DNA from: Nitriliruptoraceae bacterium
Lineage (GTDB): Bacteria; Actinomycetota; Nitriliruptoria; Nitriliruptorales; Nitriliruptoraceae
Direction: 5' to 3'
Length of the DNA stretch: 12,176 nucleotides
NCBI GenBank assembly: GCA_007120565.1
Contig: SKNK01000471.1
Location: 1 to 12,176 of the forward strand
Each line of letters opens with the position of its first letter. Position 1 is the stretch's first letter. Under the pieces are notes generated by a model. That model made no database searches. It was not told the DNA's origin and worked only from the letters and a program-made list of their open reading frames with translations. The translations under genes and the position numbers were made by a program. Positions 1-6,194 of this stretch are shown here, one piece after another.

Positions 1-865
1 CGATGTGCCCGATCCGCTCCGCCCCGACGTCCCTCGGCGCGACGTCACGGACCTCCACCTCGGCCCGGGTGAACCGATCGTGCAGGGCACCGTGGGACGC
101 GAGCGTCGCCCACGGATCATCCGTTGCGCGAACCGCGAGTATCGGGGCGACGATGTCCCCATACCCCGAAGCGTCGACCGTGTCGTCGCCGAAGAGGTAC
201 TCGGGGTCCCGGCACCATCGTCCCCAATCTCGCATCACGCCGGAGGGCAGGTCCTCGCCTCCCCAGACTCGCTTAGGGGCGTAGCCCATGACCCCGACGA
301 TCACGGGGAACAGCACGTGCCAGCCGAACCACAGCCGCCGACGCTCGCCCGGGGCCATCAACCGCCAGTATCCCGATAGCCCAGAGACCGAGAGGATGCG
401 CTGCGGGACGTGGCGAGACGATGCGAGCGGGAGGAAGCAGATCCCCGCGCTCTGCCCGACCCACAGCACCCGCCCTCCGCTCCGATGCGCCATCACTGCC
501 GCGTGTTGGATCGCTGCCTCGATGTCCAGCTCACCCCACTCGCGCTTGCGTGCGGGCTCGCGGCGCGGGTGCACCTTCCGGGAGGCGCCGATGCCGCGGT
601 AGTCGAAGGTCATCACCGTCGGCCCACGGTCGGTGATGGCGCGCGCGAAGTCCTCGTAGAAGCGTTGGGGAACCCCCGTCGCTGGAGCGATGACGACCAC
701 GTCGCCCCCACTCCCCTGGTACGTGCGAGCGCCGAGCTCACGTCCGTCCGCGGCGGTGAGCGTGTGCTCGACGACCTCGCCAGCTCCAGCCTCCGCCATG
801 CCTGGGGGACGGGATACCTCGGTATCCCCCCGGTCGTGGCCGCCCCCGTTGTCGGTCTCGGCCAC
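1..865 (-). CDS. alpha/beta hydrolase (COG4757-like), C-terminus cut by window edge
   Basis: The minus frame stays open from about 961 to the left edge, giving 288 residues from GTG 865. Seen: an IAPATG strand-loop near residues 59-64 (oxyanion region), FDYRG at 87-91, the nucleophile elbow GQSAG with Ser139, and ATDDPW with the probable acid Asp249 or Asp250. A terminal GHI puts the probable catalytic His287 one residue before the cut, so only a short tail is missing. These features match serine hydrolases of the alpha/beta fold; the substrate is unknown and the protein looks cytoplasmic. Start: GTG 865 has a strong GGAGGAG ribosome site about 7 nt upstream. ATG 799 would give a more typical N-terminus but has no such site. 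The gene is divergent from the TetR gene, sharing a promoter region with twin palindromes, so it is the likely target of that repressor. It uses ATA, CTA, TCT and TAT codons more freely than its neighbours. Confidence 0.85.
   Translation of the reverse strand, partial: MAETDNGGGHDRGDTEVSRPPGMAEAGAGEVVEHTLTAADGRELGARTYQGSGGDVVVIAPATGVPQRFYEDFARAITDRGPTVMTFDYRGIGASRKVHPRREPARKREWGELDIEAAIQHAAVMAHRSGGRVLWVGQSAGICFLPLASSRHVPQRILSVSGLSGYWRLMAPGERRRLWFGWHVLFPVIVGVMGYAPKRVWGGEDLPSGVMRDWGRWCRDPEYLFGDDTVDASGYGDIVAPILAVRATDDPWATLASHGALHDRFTRAEVEVRDVAPRDVGAERIGHI
811..828. repeat. perfect 8-bp inverted repeat
   Basis: GGGATACC and GGTATCCC are separated by TC. The repeat lies inside the hydrolase reading frame if GTG 865 is the start, or in its 5' leader, 12 nt before the codon, if ATG 799 is the start. 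It could be a short RNA hairpin or a regulator site. No function can be assigned from sequence. Confidence 0.5.
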
Positions 866-961
866 GCCAGGCTCCTCCTCGGTCGGCTCCACACGCGTCG
901 GGGTGTCACTCGGCGGCCACGACGGGAGCTCGAGCCCGGCGGGTCGCGACGACGTCGACGA

Positions 962-979
962 CTATGACAGTTATCATAG
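962..979. promoter_or_regulatory. operator candidate 1 (TetR site)
   Basis: CTATGACAGTTATCATAG is an imperfect palindrome. Counting one flanking base each side, ACTATGA and TCATAGT are exact inverted arms. It shares the CTATG-N8-CATAG pattern with the second site and lies in an AT-rich island between the repressor and the hydrolase. Size, symmetry and position fit a TetR-family operator. That the adjacent regulator binds it is inference. Confidence 0.7.
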
Positions 980-992
980 TCACATCTATGCC
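964..992 (+). promoter_or_regulatory. weak promoter candidate for the tetR gene
   Basis: ATGACA at 964-969 (5 of 6 against TTGACA) is followed after 17 nt by TATGCC at 987-992, a poor -10 box (3 of 6). If real, this promoter faces the hydrolase promoter, and each palindrome would cover one box of each. The weak -10 keeps confidence low. Confidence 0.3.
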
Positions 993-1001
993 AGTCGTCA
1001 T
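973..1001 (-). promoter_or_regulatory. candidate sigma-70-type promoter of the hydrolase gene
   Basis: Read on the minus strand, ATGACG at 1001-996 (4 of 6 against TTGACA) and TATGAT at 978-973 (5 of 6 against TATAAT) are separated by exactly 17 nt. This is the best promoter match I found in the window. The -35 box lies in the second palindrome and the -10 box in the first, so a repressor bound there would block polymerase. Transcription would start near 966, leaving a leader of about 100 nt before GTG 865. Confidence 0.6.
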
Positions 1002-1003
1002 AG
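986..1003. promoter_or_regulatory. operator candidate 2 (TetR site)
   Basis: CTATGCCAGTCGTCATAG repeats the CTATG-N8-CATAG pattern of site 1, with its centre 24 bp away. The inner part is less symmetric than in site 1. The two sites would lie on roughly the same DNA face (a little over two helical turns), which would suit cooperative binding of two repressor dimers. Confidence 0.6.
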
Positions 1004-1040
1004 TCAGGCGGTACGCTCGCGCCACGTCGGAAGGTGGCCC

Positions 1041-1598
1041 GTGGGCGGCACGCGCGAACGGATGGTGCAGACCGCAGCCCGGCTGTTCCAACGGCACGGC
1101 TACCACGCGGTGGGGTTCCGTCGCATCATCGAAGAGTCGGAGGCGCCGCGCGGGTCGATCTACCACCACTTCCCGCAGGGCAAGGAGCAACTGGGTGCCG
1201 AGGCGATCACCTGGTCGGGTGGCGCGCTGGTCCGCACCGTCGGCCAGATCGCGGCGAGCCACGACGACATCGCGGGAACGCTCGAGGAACTGGGCGAACG
1301 CCTGGCTGGATGGCTCGAGAGCTCCGGGTTCGCCGACGGCTGTCCGGTGGCCACCGTCGCACTTGAGGTAGCACCGACGGACGGTCCGGTCACCGACGCC
1401 TGCCGCGACGTGTTCCGTGACTGGGTCGTGGTGCTGCGCGACCGGCTGCACGAGGAAGGGTGGGAACCCGACGCCGCACGCGCCTTCGCCACCACGATCG
1501 TCGCCGCGATCGAGGGCGCCTTGCTCCTCGCCCGTGTCGAACGCGACGCCACGCCCGTGCGAACGATCGCTCGCGATCTAGCCGCCCGCGCGAGATGA
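1041..1598 (+). CDS. TetR-family transcriptional repressor (LmrA/YxaF-like)
   Basis: A 185-residue DNA-binding regulator. The N-terminal helices carry the TetR signature: TAARLFQRHGY at 11-21 and the helix-turn-helix around 26-45, ending in GSIYHHFPQGKEQL, typical of the recognition helix and what follows. The C-terminal ligand domain contains GCPVATVALE at 100-109, the hallmark I recall for the LmrA/YxaF branch. These proteins usually repress a divergent or adjacent gene and release DNA when a small hydrophobic ligand binds. Start: GTG 1041 has GGAAGG six nt upstream. The frame is open far upstream, but that extension crosses the operators and is not protein-like. Cys101 and Cys121 in the ligand domain could allow thiol-based sensing, which is speculative. 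The twin palindromes lie 40-80 bp upstream, so autoregulation and control of the hydrolase are likely. Confidence 0.92.
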   Translation: MGGTRERMVQTAARLFQRHGYHAVGFRRIIEESEAPRGSIYHHFPQGKEQLGAEAITWSGGALVRTVGQIAASHDDIAGTLEELGERLAGWLESSGFADGCPVATVALEVAPTDGPVTDACRDVFRDWVVVLRDRLHEEGWEPDAARAFATTIVAAIEGALLLARVERDATPVRTIARDLAARAR

Positions 1599-1705
1599 CC
1601 GAACCCGCCCGCCCTCCTCGGCGTCGCGTCGCCCACGAGCTTGGCATCCGCCGGCCTGTCCCGTCGTCGTCGGCGCCGGGTTACCCACAACCTCGACGTC
1701 ACGGG

Positions 1706-1730
1706 AACGGGGCTATCGGCGACCCCCGTT
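1706..1730. repeat. 7-bp inverted repeat upstream of the helicase gene
   Basis: AACGGGG at 1706-1712 and CCCCGTT at 1724-1730 are exact inverted arms around an 11-nt centre. It abuts, and shares one base with, the TAGCCT -10 candidate. It may end tetR transcription as a hairpin, although no T-run follows, or be an operator on the helicase promoter. Confidence 0.5.
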
Positions 1731-1735
1731 AGCCT
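1730..1735 (+). promoter_or_regulatory. -10 candidate for leaderless helicase mRNA
   Basis: TAGCCT fits the actinobacterial TANNNT pattern and ends 7 nt before ATG 1743. Transcription would therefore begin at or next to the start codon. No Shine-Dalgarno sequence is visible before that ATG, which supports a leaderless transcript. I see no convincing -35 box. Confidence 0.45.
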
Positions 1736-1742
1736 GCGATCT

Positions 1743-4718
1743 ATGCCACCTCCCCCCTCCGCCGCGAACTTCCCCGGCCCCGACGCGCTCGGTCGTGGCC
1801 TGGTCGTGCCACCCGGCGCGACCGTGCCCGACGCCTTCGCGGGGGTCCGACGGGTCGTCATCGACGACGAGGTACTCCGCCACCCGCAGGCGGTCGCCGC
1901 GTTGCTCTACGACCACTGGCTGCAGCGCCGACGGATCGTGATCGAGCTGGCCGCCGACAACGAGGTGGCACGGTCCCCGGAGGTGGTCGACACCCCGCCG
2001 TACGCGTTGCCTCCCGACGCCGGACTGCACCGGGAGCGGCTCCACGCGCTGACCTGGGCGAACACCTACGACCTGCGCAACGGCCAGCCCGTCTGGTGGC
2101 ACGGCGAGTTGGCGGTGCGCCACACGGAGGCATCCCGGGTCGACCAGCACGACGCCGGCGACATCGTGCTCCCCGACGGGCGGGCGGCCTGGGTCGACGG
2201 TGGGCCACGAGGCCCCGTCCCACTGCTCGATGGACAGGCGGCCGCGCTCGTGCACCGCGAATCGGTGGCACTGCGACGCCTCACCGTCTTCGGCGATGGC
2301 GCTCCCACCGAAGCCGCAGGACTCGCCGCCGACCAGCTCGCGGCGGTCACCCACCCGTCAGGCCCCGCGCGGGTGATCGCACCGGCCGGGTCGGGGAAGA
2401 CCCGCGTGCTCACGGCACGGCTGCGCCACCTTCTGGCCGACCGCGGCTTGGAACCGGAGCTGGTCACCGCCGTCGCCTACAACACCCGCGCCGCCGCCGA
2501 GATGCGTGACCGTACCCAGGACCTGAAGGCATCGATCCGCACGTTGCACTCGCTGGCGCTGCGCATCTGCAACCTCGACATCCGTCGCGAGGTGATCCAG
2601 GAACGCGAGGTCCGCTCCATCCTGGAACGGTTGATCCGCACCGCCCGGGTCCCCAACCAGGACCCCTTCCAGCCCTACCTCGAGGCGTTGTCCGAGGTCC
2701 GGCTCGCCCTCCGTGATCCCGAGGAGGTCGAGTCCCTGCGGGGCGACGTCGACGGCTTCGCCGAGATGTTCCCCACCTACCGCGCCGAGCTCACCCGCCG
2801 TGGCGTGCTGGACTTCGACGAGCAGGTCTACCGCGCGATCGAACTGCTGCTCACCCGCCCCGACCTCCGCGCCATCGCACAACGGTCCGGGACCCACCTG
2901 CTGGTCGACGAGTTCCAGGACCTCACGCCCGCGTTCCTGCTGCTGATCCGACTCGTCGCCGGACCGACCGCGCAGGTGTTCGCGGTCGGAGACGACGATC
3001 AGACCATCTACTCCTACGCCGGGGCGACCCCCACCTACCTCGTCGACATCCAGCGGTGGTTCCCGGGCGCGCAGCCGCACGCCCTGGAGGTCAACTACCG
3101 CTGCCCCTCCGGGGTCGTCGACCGGGTCAGCACCCTGCTGTCGCACAACCGCACCCGGGTCGTCAAGACGATCCGCAGCGGCGCCGAGGTCGTGCCGTCG
3201 GACCAGGATCCGGGGAGCGAGCCACCACTGACCGTCCACGCGCTCGCGGCGGCGGAGATGGGCGAGGCTGCGGTCGACCGGCTCACCACGCTGCTCGAGC
3301 GAGGACACCCCGCCACCGAACTGGCGGTGCTCGCACGGGTCAACAGCGCGCTCCTGCCGGTCCAGGTCGCCCTGACCGAGGCGGGTGTGGCCCACACGGC
3401 TCCGCTCGACACCAACGTGCTCGGGAGGACCGGGGTTCGGACGGCGTTGGCGTACCTGCGGCTCGGGCTCGACCTCGAGCGCATCCGTCGCGAGGACCTG
3501 TTCGACACGATCAACCGCCCAGCACGCAAGGTTCGCTCGGTGGTGACGCCGCTGTTGCCCTCGGGACGGCTGAGTCTCCGGCAGCTCGAGCAGGTCGCGG
3601 ACACCTTGGATGGCGCCCACAAGGAGCGGTTCACGGGCTACCTCGACGACCTCGGCCTCCTCGAACGAGCCATCACCGATGGCGCGGACACGGCCCTGTG
3701 CCTGCGCCTGATCCGGGACCGCGTCGGGCTCGGCGAAGCCATGGACGCCCTCGACCGGTCACGGACCCGGCCCGAAGGGTCCTCGCACGCCGACGATCTC
3801 GACGCGCTGCTACAGCTCGCCGCGCTCCAGCCCGATCCGGCGGCGTTCCGCGACTGGTTGAGCGAGCGGCTCCGCGTGCCTGCGGATCCTGCGGGTGTCA
3901 CGTTGTCCTCGGTGCATCGGGTCAAGGGCATGGAGTGGGACCACGTCGTCGTGTTCGCGGCCAACGGCGGATTGTTCCCCCACCGCCTCGCCGACGACGT
4001 CGAGGAGGAGCGGCGGGTCCTGCACGTCGCCATCACCCGTTGCCGCCGGAGTGTGACGGTCATCGCTGACCGGGAACGACCCTCCCCCTTCCTGGCGGAG
4101 CTGGAGGAGGCCAGCAAGCGCGACCCTCGCACCGACACCGGTGCGGAGGATACGGCGACACCGATCGCCGCGACCCGTGCCGCCGATGGCAGTGTGGCCG
4201 CGTCACCCGGCGCCGAGGTGGAGCTGATCGGAGGGATCCGCGCCCGCGTCGTCTCCCGAGACCCGACCGGGGTGCAGCTCCGTCCGCTCCCGCCGAACAG
4301 CGACGACGAGGTTGACGGCGGCGAGGTTGGTGGCAACCAGGTCGACAATGCGCAGCGCACCTCCGCGGTGTGGCTGCCCTACGGGTCGACGGTGCTGGTC
4401 GATGGTGAGCCGAGCTCACTCGTGCGGCGCGCACCAGCCACCACATCGACCCGCGGAACTGCCGGTGACCGCCTCGTCGATGTCGAGGAGGATCCTGTCG
4501 ACGAGCCGCTGTTCGAGGCGCTTCGCGGCTGGCGCGCGCGGATCGCCGCCGACTCCGGTGTGCCCGCCTACCTCGTCTTCCACGACCGGCACCTCCGGGT
4601 CATCGCCGGACGGAAGCCGACCTCACTCGGCGAGTTGGCAGGGTGCCCCGGTGTCGGACCGACCAAGCTCGAACGGTACGGGGACGACGTCCTCGACCTC
4701 GTCGACCGGCACCTGTGA
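1743..4718 (+). CDS. UvrD/PcrA-type SF1 DNA helicase with N-terminal extension and HRDC domain
   Basis: A 991-residue ATP-dependent 3'-5' DNA helicase by family. Seen: Q-motif-like ADQLAAV at about 196-202; Walker A APAGSGKT at 213-220; Walker B LLVDEFQD at 386-393; motif III GDDDQTIY at 416-423; motif IV NYRCP at 451-455; motif V VHRVKGMEWDHV at 724-735; motif VI HVAITRCRR near 761-769. An acidic linker with a small beta-rich stretch (about 800-900) leads to an HRDC domain (about 922-991, with GVGPTK) that usually binds nucleic acid. Residues 1-190 precede the helicase core and contain LTWANTYD and a WWHGE stretch; I recall similar extensions on actinobacterial relatives but know no function. 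UvrD/PcrA is typically about 700 residues, so this is long. ATG 1743 was chosen because the upstream extension is low-complexity and the ATG has a leaderless -10. It resembles mycobacterial UvrD2 in carrying HRDC. Likely role: DNA repair or replication-conflict processing. Confidence 0.93.
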   Translation: MPPPPSAANFPGPDALGRGLVVPPGATVPDAFAGVRRVVIDDEVLRHPQAVAALLYDHWLQRRRIVIELAADNEVARSPEVVDTPPYALPPDAGLHRERLHALTWANTYDLRNGQPVWWHGELAVRHTEASRVDQHDAGDIVLPDGRAAWVDGGPRGPVPLLDGQAAALVHRESVALRRLTVFGDGAPTEAAGLAADQLAAVTHPSGPARVIAPAGSGKTRVLTARLRHLLADRGLEPELVTAVAYNTRAAAEMRDRTQDLKASIRTLHSLALRICNLDIRREVIQEREVRSILERLIRTARVPNQDPFQPYLEALSEVRLALRDPEEVESLRGDVDGFAEMFPTYRAELTRRGVLDFDEQVYRAIELLLTRPDLRAIAQRSGTHLLVDEFQDLTPAFLLLIRLVAGPTAQVFAVGDDDQTIYSYAGATPTYLVDIQRWFPGAQPHALEVNYRCPSGVVDRVSTLLSHNRTRVVKTIRSGAEVVPSDQDPGSEPPLTVHALAAAEMGEAAVDRLTTLLERGHPATELAVLARVNSALLPVQVALTEAGVAHTAPLDTNVLGRTGVRTALAYLRLGLDLERIRREDLFDTINRPARKVRSVVTPLLPSGRLSLRQLEQVADTLDGAHKERFTGYLDDLGLLERAITDGADTALCLRLIRDRVGLGEAMDALDRSRTRPEGSSHADDLDALLQLAALQPDPAAFRDWLSERLRVPADPAGVTLSSVHRVKGMEWDHVVVFAANGGLFPHRLADDVEEERRVLHVAITRCRRSVTVIADRERPSPFLAELEEASKRDPRTDTGAEDTATPIAATRAADGSVAASPGAEVELIGGIRARVVSRDPTGVQLRPLPPNSDDEVDGGEVGGNQVDNAQRTSAVWLPYGSTVLVDGEPSSLVRRAPATTSTRGTAGDRLVDVEEDPVDEPLFEALRGWRARIAADSGVPAYLVFHDRHLRVIAGRKPTSLGELAGCPGVGPTKLERYGDDVLDLVDRHL

Positions 4719-4797
4719 CGCGTCTCAAGCCACGGGCGACGGGTCTACCACGGCCGCCGGGGCGATCGGTGGCGGGCACGGCCCGAGGTGACCGCGC

Positions 4798-5886
4798 TCA
4801 GCCTCGCCCGTCGGGGCGATCAGCGGTGTCGGGATCCGGAGTTCGGCCGCCCGGCTCGGTGGCCTCCGTCAGCCTCCCGGAGGACAGGTGGTTGATGGCG
4901 TCCGCCAGGGTCTCGACCGGCACCAGCTCCATCGACCCAGGGTCGAATCCTTCGAGCTCGTAGGCCTGCGAGGCGGGGAACAGCAGGACGTCAGCCCCCG
5001 CCTGCCTCGCCGCGGCCGCCTTCGTCGGCAGCCCACCGATCCGCAGCACCCGGCCGTCTCCTCCGATCGCGCCGGTGCCAGCGACGTGCCGTCCACGGGC
5101 CAGGTCAGGGTCGGCCACATGGGCGTAGGTCAACAGGGCGACCATCATCCCGTGTGACCTGCCGAGCGACAAGCTCCGGAACCAGGCCACCGGGGCCAAA
5201 CGTGCCCAACGGCCACCGATCGAGGCCTCCAACCCCTGCGGCGCGAGATCGATCACCCGGACGTGACCGAACGGCAGTTCCGCTCCCTCGATGGTGTAGG
5301 TGTCCCCGGCTGCCGTGGTGAACGACAGTTCCTCGCCGGCCCCGGCCAATGCGGCGTCCACATCGTCGCGGGTCAGGAGGCCGGCACCGTCGATCTCGGT
5401 GATCACCGCGGTCGACGGAAGACGATCGTTGATCGGGTACGCGACCTCGACGAACACCCCGAACTGCAGGTCGAAGCCCGCCTCGCGCAACCCGATCGCG
5501 GCAGCGAAGGGCTCGCTCTGCGCGGGGGTGCTCCCCGGCGGGCCCACGCGCATGTCCCGTGCGGGGACATCCGTCCCGAAGAGGGCATCAGCCACGGTCT
5601 CGTACACCAGGGGCGGTCGCCCTACGGTCAGCCAGGACCAGCGTCCAGCCGGATCCATGACCTGCCCATCGACCACGAGTCGTCCGTCCAAGCGCCATGC
5701 CCAGCCTGGCGGATCATCGCCGACCACATGCATCCACGGGACCGGCAGGACGGAGACGATGATCGCCAAGAGCGCGAACCACAGACTCGTGCGTTGGACC
5801 GCCGCGCGCCGGATGTGGCGCTCCCGGCGCTCGCGCGCAACAGCCTCGTCGTCCTTCGAGGCGGTTGCGCCCTCAGCCTGCGGCAT
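4798..5886 (-). CDS. membrane-anchored PDZ and Lon-type (S16) serine protease, YlbL-like
   Basis: 362 residues. A basic N-terminus (about 1-32) and one hydrophobic segment (about 33-56, with LLAIIVSVLPVP) predict a membrane anchor with the rest outside. A PDZ-like region spans roughly 138-207 (ITEIDGAGLLTRDDVDAAL is the usual PDZ loop and helix). The C-terminal half is a Lon proteolytic domain without an ATPase: Ser244 in LGRSHGMM, VAGTGAIGGDGRV at 268-280, and Lys289 in IGGLPTKAAAA form the expected Ser-Lys dyad. Canonical relatives read GPSAG at the serine, whereas here it is GRSHG. Start ATG 5886 has GGAG seven nt upstream. It converges on the SF1 helicase with 79 bp between stops. From memory, uvrD2 and a PDZ/Lon protease are also near neighbours in mycobacteria. 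Likely role: envelope protein quality control or regulated cleavage; substrate unknown. Confidence 0.88.
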   Translation of the reverse strand: MPQAEGATASKDDEAVARERRERHIRRAAVQRTSLWFALLAIIVSVLPVPWMHVVGDDPPGWAWRLDGRLVVDGQVMDPAGRWSWLTVGRPPLVYETVADALFGTDVPARDMRVGPPGSTPAQSEPFAAAIGLREAGFDLQFGVFVEVAYPINDRLPSTAVITEIDGAGLLTRDDVDAALAGAGEELSFTTAAGDTYTIEGAELPFGHVRVIDLAPQGLEASIGGRWARLAPVAWFRSLSLGRSHGMMVALLTYAHVADPDLARGRHVAGTGAIGGDGRVLRIGGLPTKAAAARQAGADVLLFPASQAYELEGFDPGSMELVPVETLADAINHLSSGRLTEATEPGGRTPDPDTADRPDGRG

Positions 5887-6194
5887 CGCGTCGCTCCATC
5901 GACCGGGGCGGTAGCGCCCTCTCTCCGTGTCGGCCGGTGCGGGCCTGAGTGTACGGACACGACGAAGATCGACACCGGCTGCTCGCCGACCGCACCAACG
6001 GACGTGCTTGTCGCTGCTCGCCCCTACGATCGTCGCGGCCGCGGGGAACGCACGCAACGGTCCGCAGGTGGAACCTCGTGGGGCAAGCCGCCTACGCTCC
6101 CGCCTCCCTCGACACCGAGGTGGCCCGTCTGCCCGCCTGTAGGCGAACCGCAGCCACCTCGACCCGGTCCCGATCGTCCCAGGAGCCCTCCCAC
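5887..6194. other. 308-bp divergent intergenic region
   Basis: It separates the start codons of the protease and the SF2 helicase. The clearest element is TACACT on the minus strand at 5953-5948 (TANNNT type), a possible -10 for the protease with a leader of about 55 nt and a poor -35. On the plus strand TACGAT at 6025-6030 resembles a -10, but its only TTGNNN box lies 11 nt away, too close. The helicase frame is open through most of this stretch, yet its translation is arginine-rich and low in protein character. I see no RNA gene or strong repeat. Confidence 0.4.

Noticed and set aside
410..967. 185-residue plus-strand open frame
   Set aside because: It lies opposite the hydrolase, whose minus frame shows GQSAG and the other hydrolase motifs and explains the sequence better.
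690..1040. 117-residue upstream extension of the TetR frame
   Set aside because: It would cross the operators and the hydrolase leader, is Ser/Pro-rich and has no counterpart in TetR proteins. GTG 1041 with its GGAAGG site is a better start.
2358..3620. 420-residue minus-strand open frame
   Set aside because: It lies wholly opposite the SF1 helicase motifs and its composition is a mirror of that gene, with no recognisable domain.
4773..4785. CGGGC-ACG-GCCCG hairpin between the SF1 helicase and the protease
   Set aside because: The stem is only 5 bp and no T-run follows on either strand, so I do not call it a terminator.
6008..6030. TTGTCG and TACGAT as a promoter for the SF2 helicase
   Set aside because: The spacing is 11 nt, far from the 16-18 nt needed, and no alternative -35 box is visible.
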